Below, one piece after another: positions 59,400-64,000 of a DNA stretch of 64,000 bases; positions within the stretch are counted from its first letter, which is position 1, and each line of letters starts with the position of its first letter. Made by a program: the position numbers and the translations under genes. Below the pieces are notes generated by a model. It was given only the letters and a program-made list of their open reading frames with translations. It was not told the DNA's origin and ran no database searches. Origin of the DNA: CAVTWS01 sp963738445 (lineage in GTDB: Bacteria > Actinomycetota > Acidimicrobiia > Acidimicrobiales > SHLQ01); the NCBI GenBank assembly GCA_963738445.1, contig CAVTWS010000010.1:1-64000 (forward strand), read 5' to 3'.

Positions 59400-59524
59400 G
59401 TCGCCTCCCTCGGGCGTTCGGTGACGGGGATCACGCGACCACGTCGGTCGGCTCTCGTTCAGTGCCAAAGGTCCTCGTCTGGGCCGGCGGCGCGCCTCGG
59501 CCCCCAGCGCGGGGGCCGGCGGCC

Positions 59525-59530
59525 TACACT
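59525..59530 (+). promoter_or_regulatory. Possible -10 of the tmRNA gene
   Basis: tacact lies 33 bases before the mature tmRNA 5' end in a GC-rich region. The distance allows for a leader removed by RNase P. No clear -35 box is seen, so this is weak. Confidence 0.35.
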
Positions 59531-59562
59531 GGGGGGTGCCGGTTCGCCGGTGCACTACCCAC

Positions 59563-59951
59563 GGGGCTGATCGGTTTCGACGTTGGGACCGGAAGTCGAT
59601 GCGGGCGACCGGAGTTGCTCAGACTCCTTAAACGGGGCACCAAACAGAGACGCCAACACTGACGATCTCGCCCTTGCCGCCTGAGTAATCAGCTAGCAAA
59701 GGGTTCATTGCGACCGGGAAACCGGCACGCGGGGCCAGTCCATCGCAGCCTGCCAACAGAAGCGGTGGAGACAGCTGGGACAGACCGCTGACGGCGTGAA
59801 AGAACGCTGACCCCAGGGAAAGACCGGCGGCGGGCCCGCAAGGGCCACCCGACCCGGCGAGGTGGCTGCCGTAAGCCACGAACTCGGGAATGGTCGTAGC
59901 TCGTTCGATAACCGCCTGGCGGACGGGGGTTCGATTCCCCCCAGCTCCACG
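59563..59951 (+). ncRNA. ssrA: Transfer-messenger RNA (tmRNA)
   Basis: The 5' end ggggctgatcggtttcgac is the tmRNA start, and the 3' part gggttcgattcccccc-agctcc is its T-arm and acceptor strand, pairing ggggctg with cagctcc (one G-U). The resume codon gca at 59637 begins a tag ORF of 15 codons (A-P-N-R-D-A-N-T-D-D-L-A-L-A-A) ending at tga 59682-59684. The LALAA end fits protease recognition. Between them lie the pseudoknot-forming stretches. The base after the acceptor strand is A and no CCA is coded (acga follows). The partner SmpB is at 50232. Confidence 0.93.
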
Positions 59952-59990
59952 AATGCTCAAGCGTTTCTGGTTTGAGCATTGTTGGAGCTG
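59942..59990 (+). terminator. Strong hairpin overlapping the tmRNA 3' end
   Basis: cagctcca (59942-59949) pairs with tggagctg (59983-59990), and aatgctcaa (59952-59960) with ttgagcatt (59972-59980), leaving a 2x2 internal loop and an 11-base apical loop. That is 17 pairs. The outer arm is the tmRNA acceptor strand itself. There is no run of T after it, so termination would be of an atypical kind. Confidence 0.6.
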
Positions 59991-60077
59991 CCCGATGCCC
60001 CGTACCGCTCGTGGAGTCTCGTTCGCAGCGTGAGTGCCGCAACGCGGCCCGATCCCGCTTGAGGCCGGCGCGCAGGA

Positions 60078-60461
60078 TCAGCCCAGCAGGCTGGGGAGCT
60101 TCTTCAGCAGGTCGTCGAGGTCGCTGCCGCTGGTCAGCGTGCCTTTGGGCGACAGCGAGTTGATCACCTGCGGGAGCAGCTTGCTGAGACCGTTGGCCGC
60201 CTGGCGGTGCGAGACCCCGTTCTGGGCCGCGATCTGGCCGATCATGTCGGGTCCGAGGGCACCGGAGAGCGCCTTGGGGGACACCGACGCGTTGGCGCCG
60301 TTGCCGACCCAGGAATCGACCTGCGATCCCAACCCGGCCTGGGTGAGCTTGCCGAGGATCGACGTCAGCCCGCCGCCGGAGAGCATTCCCCCGAGCGACC
60401 CGAGCAGCGCCGACTTCTGCTTGCCGCTCAACATGCCGAAGAGCTTGAAGAGGAGTTGCAT
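60078..60461 (-). CDS. YidB family protein (DUF937)
   Basis: 127 residues: MQLLFKLFGMLSGKQKSALLGSLGGMLSGGGL, a Gly/Leu-rich helical start, then VSPKALSGALGPDMIGQIAAQNGVSHRQAANGLSKLLPQVINSLSP. This matches YidB/DUF937 proteins, whose role is unknown. Start ATG 60461 (gatgcaactcc side). It lies downstream of tmRNA, on the opposite strand, with 87 non-coding bases from the hairpin to the stop. Confidence 0.8.
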   Translation of the reverse strand: MQLLFKLFGMLSGKQKSALLGSLGGMLSGGGLTSILGKLTQAGLGSQVDSWVGNGANASVSPKALSGALGPDMIGQIAAQNGVSHRQAANGLSKLLPQVINSLSPKGTLTSGSDLDDLLKKLPSLLG

Positions 60462-60541
60462 CGGGGGACCACCTGTCTGTGCGACCCGGTGGTCTCACTC
60501 AGGCCGGCAGTGTACGTGCCCCGGCCCACGACCGGGTTGAC

Positions 60542-61110
60542 TCAGCCCCGGGTCATCGCCTGCAACCGGGGGCCGAGGTCGCCTCGACCGGTGATCTCGA
60601 TGTGCTCCAGTTCCGGCCATCCGGCCATCAGCCGCAGCTCCGCCAGCATCTCGGCCGCCACGTGCCATTCATCGACGCCCGGCTCGGACCAGGCGTGTTG
60701 CACGATCAAGGTCGAGCGGACCCGATCGGCTTTGAGATCGACGCGACCGACCAACGCGTCGTCGAGCAGGAACGGCAGCACGTAGTAGCCGAACTTCCGC
60801 TTGGCCACCGGTGTGTAGATCTCGATGCGGTAGTGGAACCCGAACAGGCGCAGCGCCCGGTCCCGGTTCCACACGACGGGGTCGAACGGGCTCAGGAACG
60901 CTCGGGCTCGGATCCTGCGGGGCCGACGGGCTTCGGGGTGGAGGTAGGCCGGCCGATGCCAATCCGTCACCGTGGCCGGCACGACCCGCCCGTCCTCGAC
61001 CAGCTCGGCCATCGCCAAACGAGCGGGGCCGATCGCCAAGCGATGGTAGTCGGCCAGATCGTGGAGGGTGCCGATCCCGTGATGCTGGACGGCCGGTCGA
61101 AGGTGATGGT
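60542..61110 (-). pseudogene. YcaQ/winged-helix DNA-glycosylase-like gene, 5' part missing
   Basis: About 188 codons match the C-terminal half of YcaQ-like proteins (about 400 residues): HGIGTLHDLADYHRLAIGPAR, RIRARAFLSPFDPVVWNRDRALRLFGF, RIEIYTPVAKRKFGYYVLPFLLDDALVGRVDLKADR and the GWPELEHIEITGRGDLG end. The likeness begins near LRPAVQHH, just inside 61110, and before that the frame has no family sequence. The N-terminal half is absent from this window. It stops where an imperfect direct repeat starts, so loss by insertion or rearrangement is likely. An untranslated remnant is the best call. Confidence 0.6.
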
Positions 61111-61942
61111 TATCCACAGGAGGCGTTCCCGCAGAAACGTTGCGGCCCGAATACCACATTTCTGCTGGGTAGAGGCCCCAGAAACTGTTGGTTAGCCCAC
61201 TCGGATTCGCCTCCTCACTCCCCCACGGAAGCGTCATCGACGAATTCCAGCGAGCGGGCGAGGGTCTTCTGCTGGCGGTCAAGAGGATCGTCGACGCTGA
61301 CCCAACCAAGGGCCGCTTCATTCTGACCGGCTCGGCCAAGGCCATCCAGAGGATCACGAAACTCGGCCCGGGGCTGGCCGCTTCCGTCGGGAGCTCGGAC
61401 CGCCGATCCTTCGTCGACGACGTGTTCGACAGCGGGGAGCTGGGCCGGATCACCGGCGCCGATCGATCCGGATCGCACGAATCAGCTCGTGGTCGAAGGT
61501 GGCTTTCCCGAAGTCGCGTTGGGCGAGCTCACGGCCCGCCAGCGTGGTTACTGGTTCGACGCCTACGTCAACGATGTCGTGAACAGAGAGGCTCTCCGAC
61601 CGATCGCTGACGTGAGATACGAACATGAGCTCCGGCGCACGTTGCGGGCCATCGCTGCTCGCATCGGGGGCGAGCTCGTCGTCGCCGATCTGGCTCGCGA
61701 CCTGGAGCTCGACCGCAGCACCGTCACCAACTACGTCGCCATCCTCGAGGCGCTCTACCTCCTCCACCTCATCCCCGCATTCGCCCCGAACGCGGCGACC
61801 GCGGCCAAACGGCGATCACGCATCCACCTGGTCGACTCGAGCCTGGCCGCCCATCTCAGCGGTGTCGGCGCGACGTGTGCGCGCGCTCGTCGAATCGTCA
61901 CCCCGCGATCGGAGTCATCCACAGAAGGCGTTCCCGAGGCAA
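61110..61942. mobile_element. Possible inserted segment bounded by imperfect direct repeats
   Basis: ttatccacaggaggcgttccc-gcagaaac (61110-61138) and tcatccacagaaggcgttccc-gaggcaac (61914-61942) agree at about 24 of 29 bases in the same direction. The ~780 bases between hold an AAA/DUF4143-type ATPase remnant, and the left repeat abuts the truncated YcaQ-like gene. A mobile or recombined segment is suspected; no transposase or terminal inverted repeat is seen. Confidence 0.4.
61233..61868 (+). pseudogene. AAA ATPase (DUF4143-type) remnant
   Basis: VIDEFQRAGEGLLLAVKRIV, then KGRFILTGSAKAI, correspond to Walker B and sensor parts of the intact ATPase at 30799 (LAIDEFQRAGDEFVLALKYV, then YILAGSTN). 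After a frame slip near 61480 the other frame gives VEGGFPEVALGELTARQRGYWF, then LRRTLRAIAARIGGELVVADLARD and HLIPAFAPNAATAAKRRSRIHLVDSSLAA. Walker A, the start and the C-terminal domain are missing. This looks like a decayed relative of the intact gene, lying inside the repeat-bounded segment. Confidence 0.65.
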
Positions 61943-62091
61943 CTCGCGCTACAGCAACGCCAGTTCCTGCCGCCGGCCGCCATCGGACCGAGAGTACCGC
62001 CCACCCGAGAGTTGTCGCCGCCGGTGTAACGCGGGCGCCTCTCCAGGCAACCGTTCACGTGGAGACTTCACTCTCACGAGGAGGAATGGGC

Positions 62092-63172
62092 ATGACGAAA
62101 ACCATTGACCGGCAAACCGTCGACGAGGAGAAGCTGGGCGAGTTCATGGGCCAGATGGTCGGTCACATGACCGGCAGCGCGCTCTGTTTCGCCATCTGGC
62201 TCGGCGACGAGCTCGGCCTGTACCGGCTGCTGGCCGCTCGTGGACCATCCACCGCCAGCGACCTCGCCCGCGCGATCGGAATGCAACCCCAGACTCGTGC
62301 GTGAATGGCTCGACGGCCAGGCGGCCGGCGGGCTCATCACCTGGGACGCCGAATCCGATCGATACACGCTGACTCCTGAAGGTGCGATGGCGCTGGCCGA
62401 CGACGGTTCGCCGGCCTTCGTGGCCCGCGCCATGAACGCCTTGGGCTCGATGTTCATCGACATGCCCAAGGTGGCAGCGGCGTTCCGCTCCGACGGAGCT
62501 CTGTCGTGGGGTGATCACCACCCGTGCCTGTTTTCGGGAACGGAGTGGTTCTTCCGCACGGGCTACCGGGCCGAGCTGCCGAACTGGATCAATGCGCTCG
62601 ACGGTGTGACCGCCAAGCTCGACGCCGGAGGCACGGTGGCCGATGTGGGGTGTGGGCATGGCGCCTCGGCTGTGGTCATGGCTCAGCGCTTCCCGAAGGC
62701 GAAGATCACCGGGTTCGATTTCCACGCACCGTCGATCGCGACGGCACGTGAACGTGCCGCGGAAGCTGGAGCGGCCGCCGGAACCACCTTCGAGATCGCC
62801 GATGCCAAGAGCTACTCCGGCACCTACGACCTGATCTGCTTCTTCGACTGCCTGCACGACATGGGCGACCCCGTCGGCATCGCCCGTTACGCGCTCGATC
62901 ACCTGGCCGACGACGGGACGGTGCTGCTGGTCGAGCCGTTCGCCATCGACGGTCGGGCCGACAACATCGCCGGCAACCCCATGGCCGCGCTCCTGTACAC
63001 CGCGTCGGCGTCGATCTGCACGCCCAACTCCTTGTCGCAGGAGGTCGGGCTCGGCCTCGGCGCCCAAGCCGGCGAGGCCCGACTGCGCGAGGTCGTCAAC
63101 GAGGCCGGTTTCACCCGGTTCCGGCGTGCGGCCGAGACCCCGCTGAACCTGATCCTGGAGGCCCGGCGCTGA
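62092..63172 (+). CDS. SAM-dependent methyltransferase with N-terminal winged-helix domain (frame-broken)
   Basis: The start ATG 62092 has a gaggagg site. The first frame gives DEEKLGEFMGQMVGHMTGSALCFAIWLGDELGLYRLLA and stops at 62304. The second frame resumes at NPRLVREWLDGQAAGGLI and continues through the winged-helix part and the methyltransferase: VADVGCGHGASAVVMAQRFPKAKITGFDFHAP and DLICFFDCLHDMGDP. Removing one C in the cccc run at 62287-62290 joins them exactly (GMQPRLVREW). This resembles O-methyltransferase-like proteins with a regulator-like N-terminal domain. Substrate unknown. Confidence 0.78.
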
Positions 63173-63235
63173 CCATCCACGGGCGCAACGATTGCCCCCT
63201 GACGTCGCCGCGCCACAGGTGTAGCGTCCGACGAT

Positions 63236-63934
63236 GTGGACGACGACGAAGAGTTCGTCGACCGGCTGCGGGCGGGCGATGAGGGCGCGTTCGTGGAGAT
63301 CGTCACTCGCTACCAGGCCCGACTCCTGCGGCTGGCCGAAGCGACCGTAGGCAACCGCGCCGTGGCCGAGGAGGTCACCCAGGAGACCTGGCTGGCCGTC
63401 GTGCGCGGCATCGACCGCTTCGAGGGGCGATCGTCGTTCAGGACATGGCTCTTCCACGTCTTGCGCAACCAGGCCCGGTCCGCGGCGCGGCAAGAGCGCC
63501 GCTGCGGCCGTCCCGAGGCCGACGTGGCCGACCGGTTCTCCGCCTCCGGCGCGTGGGAGATCCCCCCGGCTTCGTGGGCCGATGACGTCGACGATCACAT
63601 CATGGCGGAGGTGGCGGCGGCCCGGGTGAGAGCGCTCCTGGTCCAGCTGCCGCCGGCGCAGCGACGGGTCGTGGTCCTGAGAGACATCGAGCGCATCGGG
63701 CCCGAGCAGGCGGCAACGCTCCTGGGCATCACCGACGGCAACCTACGCGTGCTCCTGCATCGAGGACGGGCGCGACTTCGTGCGCTCCTGGCCCTCGAGA
63801 TGGACCTCAGCGCCCGAGTCCCCGGTGCCGAATCGGGCCCTCAGGCAACGCCGAGCTCGGAGAGGAGGCCGTCGAGCAACGCCCGACCTTCGGGCCATTC
63901 GCCGAGGTCGGCGTCGGCGCCCAGGTGGCCGTGA
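63236..63934 (+). CDS. ECF RNA polymerase sigma factor (sigma-70 family)
   Basis: 232 residues from GTG 63236. Region 2: EFVDRLRAGDEGAFVEIVTRYQARLLRLAEATVG, then AEEVTQETWLAVVRGIDRFEGRSSFRTWLFHVLRNQ. Region 4: VRALLVQLPPAQRRVVVLRDIERIGPEQAATLLGITDGNLRVLLHRGRARLRALL. The last ~45 residues (PGAESGPQATPSSERRPS) are not like the family and overlap the convergent hydrolase, so the true end may be earlier or the tail non-conserved. No anti-sigma gene follows in the window. Confidence 0.8.
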   Translation: MDDDEEFVDRLRAGDEGAFVEIVTRYQARLLRLAEATVGNRAVAEEVTQETWLAVVRGIDRFEGRSSFRTWLFHVLRNQARSAARQERRCGRPEADVADRFSASGAWEIPPASWADDVDDHIMAEVAAARVRALLVQLPPAQRRVVVLRDIERIGPEQAATLLGITDGNLRVLLHRGRARLRALLALEMDLSARVPGAESGPQATPSSERRPSSNARPSGHSPRSASAPRWP

Positions 63935-64000
63935 GCCCCGAGAACCTTGATCTGCGAACCCCACGCCCAGCCGAGGGAGCGGGCCCGATCGACACTGATG
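63841..64000 (-). CDS. RBBP9/YdeN-type serine hydrolase, C-terminal part (cut by window edge)
   Basis: Read from the right edge to the stop at 63841, the last 52 residues are SVDRARSLGWAWGSQIKVLGAHGHLGADADLGEWPEGRALLDGLLSEL. The GAHGHLGAD block holds the catalytic His of this small alpha/beta hydrolase family, and DLGEWPEGRALL is its usual end. Start and nucleophile Ser lie beyond the window. Overlaps the 3' tail of the sigma factor on the other strand. Confidence 0.65.
   Translation of the reverse strand, partial: ISVDRARSLGWAWGSQIKVLGAHGHLGADADLGEWPEGRALLDGLLSELGVA

Noticed and set aside
59952..59980. Ordinary rho-independent terminator with T-tract
   Set aside because: The hairpin is strong, but gttgg and not a run of T follows, so it is recorded only as a hairpin/terminator candidate.
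59563..60498. Protein-coding frames overlapping the tmRNA
   Set aside because: They cross a structured RNA gene, and none shows a known motif or ribosome-binding site.
61110..61942. Integrative element using the tmRNA 3' end as attachment site
   Set aside because: The repeats at 61110 and 61914 do not match the tmRNA end, and no integrase is present.

Overview
The window is high-GC, densely coded actinobacterial DNA. SDR, acyl-CoA and F420-type (LLM and nitroreductase-like) oxidoreductases, a Mec/CysM pair, DUF2510 and TIGR03086-type proteins, and an actinobacterial-style tmRNA tag suggest an environmental lineage such as the Acidimicrobiia. That placement is inference from gene content; no rRNA is present. 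About ten genes show a single-base frame break in an otherwise conserved protein, including sufB. This looks more like residual indel error in an assembly than gene decay, so those genes are annotated here as one locus each.

Layout. 1-5.3 kb: a frame-broken membrane protein, a hemerythrin-like protein, an ECF sigma factor overlapping a PKD/PASTA membrane protein, sufB and a receiver-like protein. 5.3-9 kb: a gamma carbonic anhydrase-like protein, a metallo-hydrolase and, most notably, a thioredoxin-domain protein followed by a UGSC-family selenoprotein gene with an in-frame TGA read as selenocysteine. 9-20.7 kb: mutY, a methyltransferase, a CapA-like protein and an eIF-2B-like protein in one overlapping leftward run, then a metallopeptidase-like protein, a dehydrogenase, a substrate-binding lipoprotein and F420-type enzymes. 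20.7-32 kb: SDR, CitE-like lyase, a double CoA-transferase, nucleoside hydrolase, a stand-alone LigD polymerase domain, enoyl-CoA hydratase and an AAA/DUF4143 ATPase preceded by three repeats at exact 23-bp spacing.

32-46.6 kb: a molybdopterin oxidoreductase, an aminotransferase, a repeat-containing acidic secreted protein, aldehyde dehydrogenase, a degenerate GGDEF/EAL protein, ArfB, and one 1563-residue frame joining SbcD to SbcC. 46.6-59.4 kb: SDR/LLM pair, cysM and mec without cysO between them, smpB, a DUF2510/YfaP-like protein, an ABC exporter-type operon, a phosphoribosyltransferase-hydrolase fusion, DUF1918 and DksA/TraR proteins. 59.5-64 kb: ssrA (tmRNA) with a strong 3' hairpin, a YidB-like protein, a disturbed stretch holding a truncated YcaQ-like gene and an ATPase remnant bounded by imperfect direct repeats, then a methyltransferase, a second ECF sigma factor and a partial RBBP9-type hydrolase at the edge.

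Functional links. Two arms of ribosome rescue are in the window: ssrA with smpB (9 kb apart) and arfB. Sulfur and selenium chemistry recur (sufB, mec-cysM, the selenoprotein). The machinery for selenocysteine insertion (selA, selB, selC, selD) is not in the window and must be elsewhere if the TGA is decoded.
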